Shown here: piece by piece, positions 1 to 9,489 of the stretch | How the letters are laid out: each line of letters opens with the position of its first letter | Numbering within the stretch: position 1 is the first letter of the stretch | From: Streptomyces venezuelae | Lineage (GTDB): Bacteria > Actinomycetota > Actinomycetes > Streptomycetales > Streptomycetaceae | Assembly: GCF_008642315.1 (NCBI RefSeq) | Contig: NZ_CP029192.1 | Span: 3,782,001-3,846,000, forward strand | DNA: 64,000 bases | Direction of reading: 5' to 3' | Notes under the pieces: generated by a model | The model's database searches: none | Seen by the model: only the letters and a program-made list of their open reading frames with translations | Told to the model about the DNA's origin: nothing | Program-made: the position numbers and the translations under genes

Positions 1-94
1 TGCCGATGAAACCGCCCGGGTCGCGGCCGGGCAGCAGCAGTTTGGCGGCGGCTCCGGCCAGCAGCCCCAAGATGATCCAGCTGATGATGCCCAT
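1..94 (-). CDS. GlsB/YeaQ/YmgE family small membrane protein (partial, 3' end outside window)
   Basis: Only the first 31 codons lie in the window. The protein starts MGIISWIILGLLAGAAAKLL and continues with a LPGRDPGGFIG segment. That is the hydrophobic first helix and glycine-rich turn of the GlsB/YeaQ/YmgE (transglycosylase-associated) family of about 80-100-residue stress-related integral membrane proteins. The ATG at 92-94 is the only sensible start for this segment. The biochemical role of the family is not known. It is not obviously in an operon with the next minus-strand gene, which ends at 253. Confidence 0.7.
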   Translation of the reverse strand, partial: MGIISWIILGLLAGAAAKLLLPGRDPGGFIG

Positions 95-252
95 GTGATG
101 ACCCGGCCTTTCCCGCGCGGTGAGCTTTGTGCGCTGTTGCCCTGTAGGACGTCACTACGGAGAGGCGCGGTTGCGGTGATCCGTAAGGTGCGGCGCATGC
201 CACAGCGGTGGTCGGGTGTGCGGGGCATAGCCGGAGGGGCGGAGAGCGCGCG

Positions 253-804
253 TCATTCGTGCGCGCTGGTGGTCTGGCTGCGGGGGGCCTGCCACGGCTG
301 CAGGTCCATGCCGTCGTTCTCCTCCTCGTACCACCCCGTGCCGTCGAGCCACGCGGTGAGCCACGCCGTGAGGGTCGGGGCGTCGATGAACCAGGCGTGC
401 CGGGGATCGCCGCCGTTGGGCTCGAAGAGCAGGACCTGGCCGTCGGCCGTGCGGCAGTCCACGCACGCGTACATCGCGCAACCCCAGTGGGATATCGGCA
501 GCACGCCTTTGGGCCAGCCCCAGTCGGATTCGCGCATCGCGAGGTACTTCTCGACGGCGGCCGGCTCGCCTCCGGAGGACTTGCCTTCGAGCAGCGGCAA
601 CAGGCCGTACTCCGGGCCGAATCCGCCGTCTCCTATGCGGGTGTAGAGCGCAACGAGCAGTGGCGGCAGGGTGAAGCCCAGCGATGCCTCCGCGCGGGCC
701 AGCGTGTCCGGGCCCACGGGGGCGGGCAGGGAGTCCCAGCCCCAGGGGCGGGTGGCGCGCGCCTCGGCGGCGACGCGGGCCAGCAACTGCTCGGCTTCGG
801 TCAT
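253..804 (-). CDS. SMI1/KNR4 (SUKH) family protein, putative immunity or cell-wall-regulation protein
   Basis: 183 residues. The N-terminal half has the SUKH pattern: a helix with LARAEASLGFTLPPLL, then YTRIGDGGFGPEYGLLPL, and later a DWGWPKG...HWGCAMYACVDC block that matches the core of SMI1/KNR4 proteins. In bacteria this superfamily contains many immunity proteins for polymorphic and contact-dependent toxins; other members have housekeeping roles. The ATG at 802-804 is chosen because the upstream extension of the open frame is low-complexity and lies over the barstar-like gene. It follows that gene by 65 bases on the same strand. No cognate toxin is visible in the window, so an immunity role is inference from fold and neighbour. 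Confidence 0.75.
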   Translation of the reverse strand: MTEAEQLLARVAAEARATRPWGWDSLPAPVGPDTLARAEASLGFTLPPLLVALYTRIGDGGFGPEYGLLPLLEGKSSGGEPAAVEKYLAMRESDWGWPKGVLPISHWGCAMYACVDCRTADGQVLLFEPNGGDPRHAWFIDAPTLTAWLTAWLDGTGWYEEENDGMDLQPWQAPRSQTTSAHE

Positions 805-869
805 GAGTTCATGGTGGACCACGGCACTGACAACGCGGCGTGGGTGGCCGTCACGTCCCCGCTCCGGCT

Positions 870-1781
870 TCAGGCCAGGACCACCTGGATGTCCATCTGC
901 CTCAGCAGGGCGAGGAGTTCCTCGAAGGTCGGTGCGCGGTCGTCCGTGCGTGAGGTGACGGGTGTGACGCCCAGGCAGGTTCGGGCTTTGTGCGCGGTGT
1001 GCCAGACGAGGGTGGGGGGTGGTGGGGCGTTCGTCGTTCCGCGGGGGCAGTCCTTTGGTGCGCGGAGACGGTCCTCTGTTGTGCGGAGGCGGTCCTCCGT
1101 CGCGCGGAGGCAGTCCGCGAGTGTTTCCGGGCTTCGTCCGGCGTAGCCCCCGGGGCCGTGCACCGCCTCGCCCAGGGCGCAGTAGAAGGCGGATTCGTCG
1201 GTGATGTGGCGGCCGTCGAGGTGGTACGCGGTGCCGGGGGCGCGGTCCGGGCGGTCCGGGTCGGGACGTCCCGCGTGCCGGCGGGCGACGGTCAGCCAGT
1301 GGGACCGGCCGTCCGTCCCCGTGCCGTCGCGCGCCCAGACGTTGGGCTCCGTGGGCCAGCCGGACCACCAGGCGTCCCAGACCATCCCGGCGGCGCGCGG
1401 CGGCCGTGCGGTCCACGGGTCCAGGGCGAGGTCGACCAGGCCCCGCCCGCGCGCGGAGGGGACCCAGGCGACGACCTCGCCCTCCACGGCGTGTTGCAGG
1501 GGGCGTCCTGACCTCGCGAGCCGCAGCACCCGGCCGTGGCCGAGGTCACCTCTGCCGGACTCCAACGCGTCCTTGAGGACGCCGCGTGGTGCGCAGCCGA
1601 GCAGCCGTACGGGTGGTTCGGTCAACGCGTCGGAGGGGGCGTCACGCTCTTCGTAGAGGCCTGTTCGGTCCGGCAGTTGGTCGGCGAACAGGTGCCGCGC
1701 GTCCGCGCAGAGCGCCCAGATCTCGTCGTACGGGGCGGCCTCCGGGTCGTACGCGGCGAGGGCGTACTTCGAGTGCTGCAC
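870..1781 (-). CDS. Barstar-family protein with N-terminal extension and internal heptad repeat
   Basis: 303 residues with a GTG start 15 bases after the yccF stop. Residues about 184-225 carry the barstar signature: YHLDGRHITDESAFYCALGE, then GPGGYAGRSPETLADCL. The fold closes at the C-terminus with TFEELLALLRQMDIQVVLA. Barstar inhibits the RNase barnase, and family members are usually ribonuclease inhibitors or immunity proteins. Two oddities stand out. About 180 extra N-terminal residues of unknown function precede the domain. Three tandem 7-residue units (RATEDRL, RTTEDRL, RAPKDCP; bases 1044-1106) are inserted after the helix that follows the inhibitory loop. The barstar domain call is firm; activity and partner are unknown. 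Confidence 0.75.
   Translation of the reverse strand: MQHSKYALAAYDPEAAPYDEIWALCADARHLFADQLPDRTGLYEERDAPSDALTEPPVRLLGCAPRGVLKDALESGRGDLGHGRVLRLARSGRPLQHAVEGEVVAWVPSARGRGLVDLALDPWTARPPRAAGMVWDAWWSGWPTEPNVWARDGTGTDGRSHWLTVARRHAGRPDPDRPDRAPGTAYHLDGRHITDESAFYCALGEAVHGPGGYAGRSPETLADCLRATEDRLRTTEDRLRAPKDCPRGTTNAPPPPTLVWHTAHKARTCLGVTPVTSRTDDRAPTFEELLALLRQMDIQVVLA
1044..1106 (-). repeat. In-frame 3 x 21-bp tandem repeat inside the barstar-like gene
   Basis: Three head-to-tail 21-bp units encode RATEDRL, RTTEDRL and RAPKDCP. The unit length is a multiple of three, so copy-number change keeps the frame. The repeat sits between the barstar-type helix and the TLVWH strand, where a loop is expected. Confidence 0.8.
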
Positions 1782-1796
1782 CGGAGTGCGCCCCCG

Positions 1797-2192
1797 CTAG
1801 TAGCGCGCGGCGAACGGCTGGTCGGTGCGGACGATGTCGCGGCCGAGCGGCAGCAGCGAGACGGGGATCAGCTTGAAGTTGGCGATGCCCAGAGGGATGC
1901 CGATGATCGTGACGCAGAGCATGAAGCCCGTGACGATGTGGCCGATGGCCAGCCACCAGCCGGCGAGGACCAGCCACAGGACGTTGCCCACGCAGGACGG
2001 CGCTCCCGCGTCGCGGCGCTCGACTGTCGTGTAGCCGAAGGGCCACAGGGCATAGCGGCCGATGCGGAAGCTGGCGAGGCCGAACGGGATGCCGATGATG
2101 GTGATGCAGAGCAGCGCCCCCGCCAGGAGGTACGCCAGGAACATCCAGAAGCCGCAGAGGACGAGCCATATGACGTTGAGGATTGTCTTCAC
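1797..2192 (-). CDS. YccF-domain inner membrane protein
   Basis: 131 residues made of two similar hydrophobic halves, each with the YccF core: [19 protein letters not shown] in the first and [19 protein letters not shown] in the second. Several transmembrane or re-entrant segments are predicted by eye. The function of the family is unknown. The GTG start overlaps the htpX stop as GTGA, which implies translational coupling to htpX. The barstar-like gene follows 15 bases downstream, so htpX, yccF and the two immunity-fold genes look like one transcription unit. Confidence 0.85.
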   Translation of the reverse strand: MKTILNVIWLVLCGFWMFLAYLLAGALLCITIIGIPFGLASFRIGRYALWPFGYTTVERRDAGAPSCVGNVLWLVLAGWWLAIGHIVTGFMLCVTIIGIPLGIANFKLIPVSLLPLGRDIVRTDQPFAARY

Positions 2193-3052
2193 TGTTGGCG
2201 ACCTGCCATCTGCTCGAGTCGGGCGATGCGCTCCGCCATCGGCGGGTGCGTGGAGAACATCTTGGACATGCCCTGTCCCGGACGGAAGGGGTTCGCGATC
2301 ATCATGTGACTCGCTGTCTCGAGACGGGGCTCGGGCGGCAGCGGCAACTGCTTCGTCCCTGTTTCGAGTTTACGCAGCGCACTCGCCAGGGCGAGGGGGT
2401 CGCCGGTGAGCTGCGCGCCGGAGGCATCGGCCTCGTACTCCCTGGAGCGGCTGATCGCGAGCTGGATGATGGAGGCCGCGAGCGGGCCGAGCAGCATGAT
2501 CAGGAGCATTCCGAAGATGCCCGGCCCGTCGTTGTCGTTCGAGCGGCCGACGGGGATCAGCCAGGCGAAGTTGACCAGGAACATGATCACGGACGCGAGG
2601 GCGCCCGCGACCGAGGAGATCAGGATGTCCCGGTTGTAGACGTGGCTGAGCTCGTGGCCGATGACTCCGCGCAGCTCGCGCTCGTCGAGGAGCCGCAGGA
2701 TGCCGTCGGTGCAGCACACTGCCGCGTTGCGGGGGTTGCGGCCCGTCGCGAACGCGTTCGGCGCCTCGGTGGGCGAGATGTACAGACGGGGCATGGGCTG
2801 GCGGGCCTGGGTGGAGAGCTCGCGGACCATGCGGTAGAGCTCGGGGGCCTCGAATTCGCTCACCGGGCGGGCACGCATGGCGCGCAGGGCGAGCTTGTCA
2901 CTGTTCCAGTACGCGTACGCATTGGTGCCGAGCGCCACGAACAGCGCGACGATCAGGCCCGTACGCCCGAAGAAACTGCCGATGACAAGGATGAGCGCGG
3001 ACAGTCCCCCGAGGAGTACGGCGGTCTTCAATCCGTTGTGCCGGCGGTGCAC
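2189..3052 (-). CDS. htpX: HtpX-like membrane zinc metalloprotease (M48 family)
   Basis: 287 residues. Two N-terminal membrane helices precede a cytoplasmic M48 catalytic domain with the zinc motif HELSHV (within [15 protein letters not shown]) and a third-ligand region [18 protein letters not shown] second pair of membrane segments lies between them. HtpX degrades misfolded membrane proteins in the envelope stress response. The GTG at 3050-3052 (VHRRHNGLK) is chosen over upstream starts because an AGGAGGG ribosome site lies 7 bases before it. The stop overlaps the yccF start. A palindrome and a promoter-like sequence sit 50-80 bases upstream. Confidence 0.93.
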   Translation of the reverse strand: MHRRHNGLKTAVLLGGLSALILVIGSFFGRTGLIVALFVALGTNAYAYWNSDKLALRAMRARPVSEFEAPELYRMVRELSTQARQPMPRLYISPTEAPNAFATGRNPRNAAVCCTDGILRLLDERELRGVIGHELSHVYNRDILISSVAGALASVIMFLVNFAWLIPVGRSNDNDGPGIFGMLLIMLLGPLAASIIQLAISRSREYEADASGAQLTGDPLALASALRKLETGTKQLPLPPEPRLETASHMMIANPFRPGQGMSKMFSTHPPMAERIARLEQMAGRQQ

Positions 3053-3102
3053 GGTACGCCCTCCTGGTGGTGCGTGGGGGAACCCTCTGCTGACTGGTGC
3101 TT

Positions 3103-3135
3103 CCACTGTTCAGTGGACCCTCCCGTACTGGTCAA
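3103..3135 (-). promoter_or_regulatory. htpX: Candidate htpX promoter with 14-bp palindromic operator
   Basis: Forward bases 3103-3116 form the perfect palindrome CCACTGTTCAGTGG. On the minus strand, TTGACC (3130-3135) sits 17 bases from TGAACA (3107-3112), giving a plausible -35/-10 pair whose -10 lies inside the palindrome. A repressor bound there would block polymerase. The factor is unknown. Confidence 0.45.
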
Positions 3136-3198
3136 CGCCAGGCGGGGAGCACTAGTTCCCTTGTGCACGCACGAGCGATGTAGGCCGCCCGGGTGACG

Positions 3199-3228
3199 GC
3201 CGCGCGGTGCCTCGGCCGGTCGCGCGGC
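3199..3228 (-). terminator. Putative terminator of the short nuo operon
   Basis: Inverted repeat GCCGCGCG (3199-3206) / CGCGCGGC (3221-3228) lies 3-33 bases after the nuoN stop. Its loop is itself GC-rich and partly self-complementary. There is no T-tract, as is common for Streptomyces terminators. Confidence 0.5.
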
Positions 3229-3231
3229 GGC

Positions 3232-4782
3232 TCAGAACAGGCCGGTGTCCGAGAACCTCAGGATCAGCTGGGGCGCTCCGGATAGGGCGACGCCGAGGAC
3301 CGCCGTGAGCGCGATGGCCGCGGTGAGCGGGGCCGGGGCGCGGTGCTCGACCGGCTCGCCCTTGGGTGCGCGGAACAGGAGCGCGGTCCACTGGAGGTAG
3401 TAGAAGAGGGCGATCACCACGTTCGCGGCCATCACCACGGCGAGCCAGCCGAGACCGGCGTCGACGGCGGCCGAGAAGACCGTGACCTTCGCGAAGAGGC
3501 CGATGATGCCGGGCGGCAGACCGGCCAGGCAGAGCAGGAAGAAGCCGAGGACCAGGGCGGCCAGCGGCTTGCGCGCGTACAGCCCGCGGTAGTCGCTGAC
3601 GCGGTTCAGGCGCTGCGTGCGGCCGACGAGGGCGGCCACGGCGAAGGCGCCGAGGTTCACGGCCGCGTACATCAGGGCGTAGGCGACGGTGGAACCGATG
3701 GCCTTCTCCGCGTCGGCGGTGTCGTCGGCGTAACCGGCGGCGGCGATCGGCACCAGGAGGTAGCCCGCCTGGCCGACCGAGGACCAGGCGAGGAGGCGCA
3801 CCGCGCTGTACGCGCGCGTGGCCTGCTGGCGCAGGGCCGCCACGTTGCCCGCGGTCATGGTGACCGCGGCGAGGACCGCGAGTGCCGGGCCCCAGACGTC
3901 CGCGTACGACGGGAAGGCGACGACGGTGACGAGGATGAGGCCGGTGAAGCCGACCGCCTTTCCGACGACCGAGAGGTAGGCGGCGACGGGCAGGGGCGCG
4001 CCTACGTAGGTGTCGGGCACCCAGAAGTGGAAGGGCACGGCCGCGACCTTGAAGGCGAAGCCTACGAGGGTGAGGGCGACGCCCGTCTGGGCGAGGGTGT
4101 GCAGCTGACCGTCGATGTTCTGGAGGTCCTGCAGCTCGGTGGCGATCTCCGTGAGGTGCAGGGTGCCGGTGGCTGCGTACACGAAGCTGACGCCCATGAG
4201 GCTCACCGCGGTCGCGGTGACCGAGGAGAGGAAGAACTTCAGGGCCGCTTCGGAGGAGCGCTTGTCGCCCCGCTTGAGGCCCACGAGGGCGAACGCCGGG
4301 AGAGAGGCCACTTCGAGGGCGACGATGAGCGTCGCGAGGTCGCGCGAGGCGGGCAGCAGGGCGGCGCCGGCCGCGGAGGACAGCAGCAGGAACCAGTACT
4401 CCCCTGCGGGCAGTTCGTCGCCGGAGTCCTTGAGGGTGCTCATCGAGAGCAGGGCGGCGAGCAGGGCGCCGACGAGGACGAGGAGCTGGATGACGAGGGT
4501 GAAGCGGTCGGCGGTGTAGCTGCACGCGTGCGTGCCGCCGCCGGTGAGGCAGAAGGTCGAACGGTCGTCGTTCAGGAGCGGCAGCAAAGCGAGCGCGGCC
4601 CCGGCAAGACCCGCGACGGAGATCCAGCCGAGGAGCGCCTTCCTGCCGTCCTTCACGAAAAGGTCGGCGACGAGCACGACGAGGCCGACGACCGCCGTGA
4701 TGGTCGGCGGCGCGATCGCGAGCCAGTCGACGGACTGGACCAGGCTTGTGGCGCTTTCGGCGCTTTCGGCGGCCACGGTCAC
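3232..4782 (-). CDS. nuoN: NADH-quinone oxidoreductase subunit N (second, short nuo operon)
   Basis: 516 residues, an antiporter-like (Mrp-type) complex I membrane subunit with about 14 transmembrane helices. Family blocks include LEVASLPAFALVGLK, FKVAAVPFHFWVPDTY (with a buried Lys before the VPFHFW segment) and PPGIIGLFAKVTVF. These subunits form proton half-channels in the distal membrane arm. The GTG at 4780-4782 overlaps the nuoM stop (GTGA) and has GGAGGC five bases upstream. It is the last gene of the operon; a hairpin follows the stop. It is clearly diverged from the other NuoN (45487-47136), so this is not a recent duplicate. Confidence 0.93.
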   Translation of the reverse strand: MTVAAESAESATSLVQSVDWLAIAPPTITAVVGLVVLVADLFVKDGRKALLGWISVAGLAGAALALLPLLNDDRSTFCLTGGGTHACSYTADRFTLVIQLLVLVGALLAALLSMSTLKDSGDELPAGEYWFLLLSSAAGAALLPASRDLATLIVALEVASLPAFALVGLKRGDKRSSEAALKFFLSSVTATAVSLMGVSFVYAATGTLHLTEIATELQDLQNIDGQLHTLAQTGVALTLVGFAFKVAAVPFHFWVPDTYVGAPLPVAAYLSVVGKAVGFTGLILVTVVAFPSYADVWGPALAVLAAVTMTAGNVAALRQQATRAYSAVRLLAWSSVGQAGYLLVPIAAAGYADDTADAEKAIGSTVAYALMYAAVNLGAFAVAALVGRTQRLNRVSDYRGLYARKPLAALVLGFFLLCLAGLPPGIIGLFAKVTVFSAAVDAGLGWLAVVMAANVVIALFYYLQWTALLFRAPKGEPVEHRAPAPLTAAIALTAVLGVALSGAPQLILRFSDTGLF

Positions 4783-6470
4783 GACTTGCCTCCAGTGAGG
4801 AGCTTCTGCACGGCCGGGTCGGTCAGGCCGAGGAGAGCCGCGGGCCAGAGTCCGGCGAGGACGGTGAGGGCGACGAGCGGGGTCCAGGCGGCGAACTCGT
4901 ATCCGCGGACGTCGGCGAACTCGCGGGCGCGCACGCGGACGTCGGCGGAGGCCGTGGGCGTGGGGCCGTCCGCGAGGGCGGCGGGCGCGGGTTCGCCGGC
5001 CGGCTCCCGCTGCTCGGGCTCCCCGTCGGCGGGCTCCCCGGCCGTGGTCCGCGGCATCGGGCCCATGCACACACGGCGTACGACGATGAGCATGTACGCG
5101 GCGGTGAGCAGGGTGCCGAAGGCGGCGATCGCCATGAAGGTGAGGAAGGCGGGCCGGCTCAGGTCCGCCGCGGGCTCGAACGCGCCGAACAGCGCCAGCA
5201 TTTCGCCCCAGAACCCGGCGAGGCCCGGCAGGCCGAGCGAGGCGACGGCGCCGAAGGCGAGGAGTCCGCCGAGGCGCGGTGCCTTGCCGTAGAGCGCGGC
5301 ACCGGAGCCCTGCGCGAGGGTGTCGAGGTCGGTCGTGCCGGTGCGGTCCTTCAGCGCGCCGACGAGGAAGAAGAGGAGGCCGGTGATGAGGCCGTGGGCG
5401 ATGTTGGCGAACAGCGCGCCGTTCACGCCGGTGGGGCTCATCGTCGAGATGCCGAGCAGGACGAAGCCCATGTGTCCGACGGACGAGTACGCGATGAGGC
5501 GCTTGAGGTCGCCCTTCGCGCCCTGCTTGGCCAGCGCGAGGCAGGCCAGGGATCCGTAGATGATGCCGACGACCGCGAAGGCGGCGAGGTACGGCGCGAA
5601 CTCCCGCATTCCGTCCGGCGCGACGGGCAGGATGATCCGGACGAACCCGTACGTACCCATCTTCAGCATGACACCGGCCAGCAGCACCGAACCGACGGTG
5701 GGCGCGGCGGTGTGGGCGTCGGGCAGCCAGCTGTGCAGCGGCCACATCGGCGTCTTGACCGCGAGCCCGATCCCGATCGCCAGAACCGCGATGACCTGCA
5801 CGGACGTGGTCAGACTCCGGCCGTTGTCAGTGGCGAGTGCCACCATGTCGAATGTGCCGGACTTGAGCCCGATGAGGAGCAGGCCCAGCAGCATGACGAC
5901 GGAGCCGAGCAGCGTGTAGAGGATGAACTTCCAGGCGGCCTGGACCCGTTGCTCACCGCCCCAGCGGGCGATGAGGAAGTACATCGGGATGAGCACCATC
6001 TCGAACGCCAGGAAGAACAGCAGCAGATCGAGGACGGCGAAGGTCGCGAGGGTGCCGGACTCGAGCATGAGGATCAGTGCGACGAATGCCTTGGGGGAAG
6101 GCCCGGCCGGCATTTTGAAGTAGGAGTACAGCGCGCACAGGAACGTCAGCAGCGCGGTCAGGACCAGAAGGGGGAGCGAGATGCCGTCGATGCCGAGATG
6201 GATGCGCACGTCGAGTGCGGGGATCCAGCTGATATCGGTCGTGGCCTGCATCTTCGACGGCTGGTCGTGGTCGAAGCCGAGCGCGAGGACGATCGCGGCG
6301 AGCAGGATCACGCCGGTCACGCTCACGCCGTGGCGCAGCACGGCCTGGTCGGGCGACTTTCCCTTCAGCCCGGGCGGGGCGGGCAGGAGAGCGGCCACGG
6401 CGCCGATGAGCGGGCCGACGACGATCAACGCCAGAAGAAACTGCATCACGGACTCACTGATACCGATCAC
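4779..6470 (-). CDS. nuoM: NADH-quinone oxidoreductase subunit M (short nuo operon)
   Basis: 563 residues, antiporter-like subunit. The conserved Glu helix appears as FLAFEMVLIPMYFLIARWGG and the central Lys helix as IGLAVKTPMWPLHSWLPDAH. LPGLAGFWGEMLAL corresponds to the later broken helix. Near the C-terminus, after RRVCMGPMPRT, there is a hydrophilic insert of about 50 residues rich in Ala, Glu and Pro before the last helix; the other NuoM in the window lacks it. The GTG at 6468-6470 lies 6 bases after the nuoL stop. An internal ATG at 6444-6446 (MQFLLALIV) is an alternative start with equally weak ribosome-site support. Confidence 0.92.
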   Translation of the reverse strand: MIGISESVMQFLLALIVVGPLIGAVAALLPAPPGLKGKSPDQAVLRHGVSVTGVILLAAIVLALGFDHDQPSKMQATTDISWIPALDVRIHLGIDGISLPLLVLTALLTFLCALYSYFKMPAGPSPKAFVALILMLESGTLATFAVLDLLLFFLAFEMVLIPMYFLIARWGGEQRVQAAWKFILYTLLGSVVMLLGLLLIGLKSGTFDMVALATDNGRSLTTSVQVIAVLAIGIGLAVKTPMWPLHSWLPDAHTAAPTVGSVLLAGVMLKMGTYGFVRIILPVAPDGMREFAPYLAAFAVVGIIYGSLACLALAKQGAKGDLKRLIAYSSVGHMGFVLLGISTMSPTGVNGALFANIAHGLITGLLFFLVGALKDRTGTTDLDTLAQGSGAALYGKAPRLGGLLAFGAVASLGLPGLAGFWGEMLALFGAFEPAADLSRPAFLTFMAIAAFGTLLTAAYMLIVVRRVCMGPMPRTTAGEPADGEPEQREPAGEPAPAALADGPTPTASADVRVRAREFADVRGYEFAAWTPLVALTVLAGLWPAALLGLTDPAVQKLLTGGKS

Positions 6471-6476
6471 GGCTGC

Positions 6477-8486
6477 TCACGCTCCGGCGGTGGCGACGAG
6501 GACGGCGGCGACGGCCAGGACGACCGTGCCTGCGAGCAGCGCGCTCAGGTAGGTCTGCACGTTGCCGGTCTGTGCGCGGCGGACGGCCGCGCCGAGCCAG
6601 CGGGGTGCGGCGCCGGCACCGCGCACGTACGTCTCGACGACCTCGCGGTCGAGGAAGCGGACCAGGCTCGCCGCGGCGCGGACGGGGCGTACGAAAAGGG
6701 CGGTGTAGACGGCGTCGAGGTGGAAGCCGGCTGCGGCGTGCCGGTGCAGCGGGCCGAGCAGCAGGCGGCCGGGGTCGGCCGGGTCCGGTGCCGAGGCGAC
6801 GTCTCCGTACGCGGGCGTGTGGGTGGCGATGGCCTCCACCTCGACCCGGGCGCCGTCGCCGTCCGGGGTCGCGGCGACCGCGCCCATCGGGACGCGGGCG
6901 GCGAGCGCCGTGGTGTGCCGCCACGCGCCGTAGGTGACCAGGCCGCCGACGAGCGCGACACCCGTGCCCAGTACGGAGGTGGTGAGCGTCGGTGCGAGCG
7001 AGTGGCCGTCGAACCAGTCCGGCAGCGTGCCGACGGCGAGACCGAAGACGAGGGAGGGGACCGCGAGCACCCAGAGCACGGCGGTCATGGCGAGGGGCTG
7101 GCGCCCGTGGTCGGGGGCCTGCGTCCCGCGGCCGTGGAAGGCGAGCAGCCACAGGCGCGTCGCGTAGGCGGCGGTGAGGAGGGCGGTGAGCAGACCGGCG
7201 ACGAGGACGATCCAGCCCGCCGCGGTGGGCACCGCGTCGGCGTGGCCGGTGGCCGTGTGCTCGGCGGCGCCGAGCACCGCCTCCTTGGAGAAGAAGCCGC
7301 TGAACGGCGGGATCGCGGCGAGCGCGAGGAGCGCCACGGTCATCGTCCAGTACGCGTCGGGGATGCGGTCGCGCAGGCCACCCATGCGGGACATGGCGGC
7401 CAGCGAGTTGGTGCCGGCGGCGTGGATGATCACGCCCGCCGCGAGGAACAGGAGCGCCTTGAAGGCACCGTGCGACAGGAGGTGGAAGACGGCGGCGCCA
7501 CGGTCGCCGACGGCGAGGGCGCCGGTCATGTAGCCGAGCTGACCGATCGTCGAGTACGCAAGGACGCGCTTGATGTCGTCCTGGGCGAGCGCGGCGAGGG
7601 CCGAGCCGGCCATGGTGACGGCGGCCATGACGGCGAGGACGACCAGGGCCGCGCCGGAGAGGGCGAAGACGGGGAGGAGCCGGGCCACGAAGTAGACACC
7701 GGCGGCGACCATCGTCGCGGCGTGGATCAGCGCGGAGACGGGCGTGGGGCCCGCCATCGCGTCGGGCAGCCAGGTGTGGAGCGGGAACTGCGCCGACTTG
7801 CCCGCGACGCCCGCGAGCAGCAGCAGGGCGATCAGGGTCGGGTGGTCCAGGCCGTTGTCCGCGACCGTCGACAGGATCGTCGTGATGCGGAAGGAGCCGG
7901 TGTCGGCGGCGAGCGCGAACAGGCCGATCAGGAAGGGGACGTCGCCGAGCTTGGTGACGAGGAAGGCCTTCAGGGAGGCGGCGCGCGCCTCGGGGGTCTC
8001 CCAGTAGTGGCCGACCAGGAAGTACGAGCAGATGCCCATGATCTCCCAGCCGACCAGGAGCACCATCAGGTCGCCGGAGTAGACGACGAGCAGCATCGCG
8101 GAGGTGAAGAGGGAGACGAGGGAGGCGTACGAGGGGTAGCGCGGGTCCTCGCGGAGGTAGCCCGTCGAGTAGATCTGCACGCATGACGCGACGACGCCGA
8201 CCAGGACGGCGACGAGGGCGGCGAAGCCGTCGATGTGCAGGGCGAGCTCGATGGGGACCGAGCCGGTCGGGGTGAGCTCGGTGGCGGCGTCGACCGGGGC
8301 CGTTCCGCCGCCGGTGCCGCCGCCCTGACGGACCGCCACGAGCACGGCGAGCAGGAGTGCCGTCAGCGTGGGCAGTACGGCGAGGGGGCGTACGAGACCG
8401 GGGACGCGCCGGCCGAGGAGCAGGCCCGCGGCCGCGCCCAGGAACGGAAGGAGGGGGACGAGGACGGCGAGGGTGGTCGTGGTCAC
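6477..8486 (-). CDS. nuoL: NADH-quinone oxidoreductase subunit L (short nuo operon)
   Basis: 669 residues, the largest antiporter-like subunit. Blocks seen are [20 protein letters not shown] (Glu helix), [20 protein letters not shown] with the channel Lys, [20 protein letters not shown], and a C-terminal lateral-helix region ending in several hydrophobic segments. NuoL caps the membrane arm and carries the long helix HL that runs along it. The GTG at 8484-8486 overlaps the nuoK stop as GTGA. Confidence 0.93.
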   Translation of the reverse strand: MTTTTLAVLVPLLPFLGAAAGLLLGRRVPGLVRPLAVLPTLTALLLAVLVAVRQGGGTGGGTAPVDAATELTPTGSVPIELALHIDGFAALVAVLVGVVASCVQIYSTGYLREDPRYPSYASLVSLFTSAMLLVVYSGDLMVLLVGWEIMGICSYFLVGHYWETPEARAASLKAFLVTKLGDVPFLIGLFALAADTGSFRITTILSTVADNGLDHPTLIALLLLAGVAGKSAQFPLHTWLPDAMAGPTPVSALIHAATMVAAGVYFVARLLPVFALSGAALVVLAVMAAVTMAGSALAALAQDDIKRVLAYSTIGQLGYMTGALAVGDRGAAVFHLLSHGAFKALLFLAAGVIIHAAGTNSLAAMSRMGGLRDRIPDAYWTMTVALLALAAIPPFSGFFSKEAVLGAAEHTATGHADAVPTAAGWIVLVAGLLTALLTAAYATRLWLLAFHGRGTQAPDHGRQPLAMTAVLWVLAVPSLVFGLAVGTLPDWFDGHSLAPTLTTSVLGTGVALVGGLVTYGAWRHTTALAARVPMGAVAATPDGDGARVEVEAIATHTPAYGDVASAPDPADPGRLLLGPLHRHAAAGFHLDAVYTALFVRPVRAAASLVRFLDREVVETYVRGAGAAPRWLGAAVRRAQTGNVQTYLSALLAGTVVLAVAAVLVATAGA

Positions 8487-8887
8487 GCGGTGGCCTCAGC
8501 CTTCTGCGCCGGTGTGGCCTCTGCGTCGGTGTCGGCGGCGGCGCCGGTATCACCGTCGCCGGGATCGTCGTCCGGGTGTTCGGCGGTGTCGCGGAGGTCG
8601 TCGACGGCGGAGCTGCCGCGGTTGCGGTAGACCGCCAGGACGATCGCGAGGCCGATGCCGATCTCGGCGGCGGCGATGGCGATGGTGAAGAGCGTCAGGG
8701 CCTGGCCGGAGTGGAGGGAGTCGCGGAGCCAGACGTCGAAGGCGACGAGGTTGAGGTTGACGGCGTTGAGCATCAGCTCGACGGACATCAGGACCAGGAT
8801 CGCGTTGCGCCGGGCGAGCACGCCGTACAGGCCGACGCAGAAGAGGAGGACGGCCAGAACCGCGGGGTAGGCGAGGTGGAGGTGCAT
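8483..8887 (-). CDS. nuoK: NADH-quinone oxidoreductase subunit K with acidic C-terminal extension (short nuo operon)
   Basis: 134 residues against about 100 for typical NuoK. The first 100 residues are the canonical three-helix subunit with [20 protein letters not shown] and [11 protein letters not shown], including both intramembrane Glu positions used in proton transfer ([11 protein letters not shown] and [10 protein letters not shown]). The remaining 35 residues form an Asp/Ala-rich hydrophilic tail absent from the 99-residue NuoK of the full operon. The ATG at 8885-8887 overlaps the nuoJ stop by one base. Confidence 0.93.
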   Translation of the reverse strand: MHLHLAYPAVLAVLLFCVGLYGVLARRNAILVLMSVELMLNAVNLNLVAFDVWLRDSLHSGQALTLFTIAIAAAEIGIGLAIVLAVYRNRGSSAVDDLRDTAEHPDDDPGDGDTGAAADTDAEATPAQKAEATA

Positions 8888-9489
8888 CAGTTGTTCTCCT
8901 CCTGGTCCTGGGTCTGGTCCTGGGCGGTGTTCTTGCGGGACAGGACGATCGCGCCGACGAGGGCGGCGAGGAGGAGGACCGAGAGGGCTTCGAACGGGAG
9001 CACCCAGTGCCGGAAGAGGATCGATCCGGTCACGTCGGTGGAGCCCTGGGCCGCGCCGTCCAGGTCGATCACCGTGGTGCGGAACGCGTCCACGACGACC
9101 CAGACCAGGGCGACCGCGGCGACGAGTGCCACCGCGAGCGCGACCGGGCGGTTGCCCGAATCGGCCTCCGGGGAGCGGCCGATCGGGGCCCGGGTGAGCA
9201 TCAGTCCGAAGAGGAGGAGGACGACGACGGATCCGACGTAGATGAGGACCTGGACCCAGGCGATGAACTCGGCGGTCAACAGGAGGTACTCGACGGCGAG
9301 CCCGCCGAGCGCGACCACCAGCCACAGTGCGGCGTGCACCAGCTGCCTGGTCGTGACCGTGATGACGGCCGCGCCGAGGGTGACGAGGCCGACCAGGACG
9401 AAGGCGATCTCGACGCCCGTCGGGGACAGGAAGCCCTTGGTTTCGGCGGCGAGCGTTTCGGCGGCGACCGCTCCAGCGGCGATGTTCAC
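8887..9489 (-). CDS. nuoJ: NADH-quinone oxidoreductase subunit J (short nuo operon)
   Basis: 200 residues with five membrane helices. The family core is [20 protein letters not shown] followed by [15 protein letters not shown], the third helix whose pi-bulge rotation couples quinone chemistry to proton pumping. The tail is Gln/Asp/Asn-rich. The GTG at 9487-9489 overlaps the nuoI stop (GTGA). NuoJ, K and H together form the membrane module nearest the quinone site, so this operon retains the coupling machinery. Confidence 0.92.
   Translation of the reverse strand: MNIAAGAVAAETLAAETKGFLSPTGVEIAFVLVGLVTLGAAVITVTTRQLVHAALWLVVALGGLAVEYLLLTAEFIAWVQVLIYVGSVVVLLLFGLMLTRAPIGRSPEADSGNRPVALAVALVAAVALVWVVVDAFRTTVIDLDGAAQGSTDVTGSILFRHWVLPFEALSVLLLAALVGAIVLSRKNTAQDQTQDQEENN

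Noticed and set aside
4746..8186. 1146-codon open frame on the plus strand opposite nuoM-nuoL
   Set aside because: Low-complexity Gly/Arg/Glu translation with no domain; it is the antisense shadow of high-GC coding sequence.
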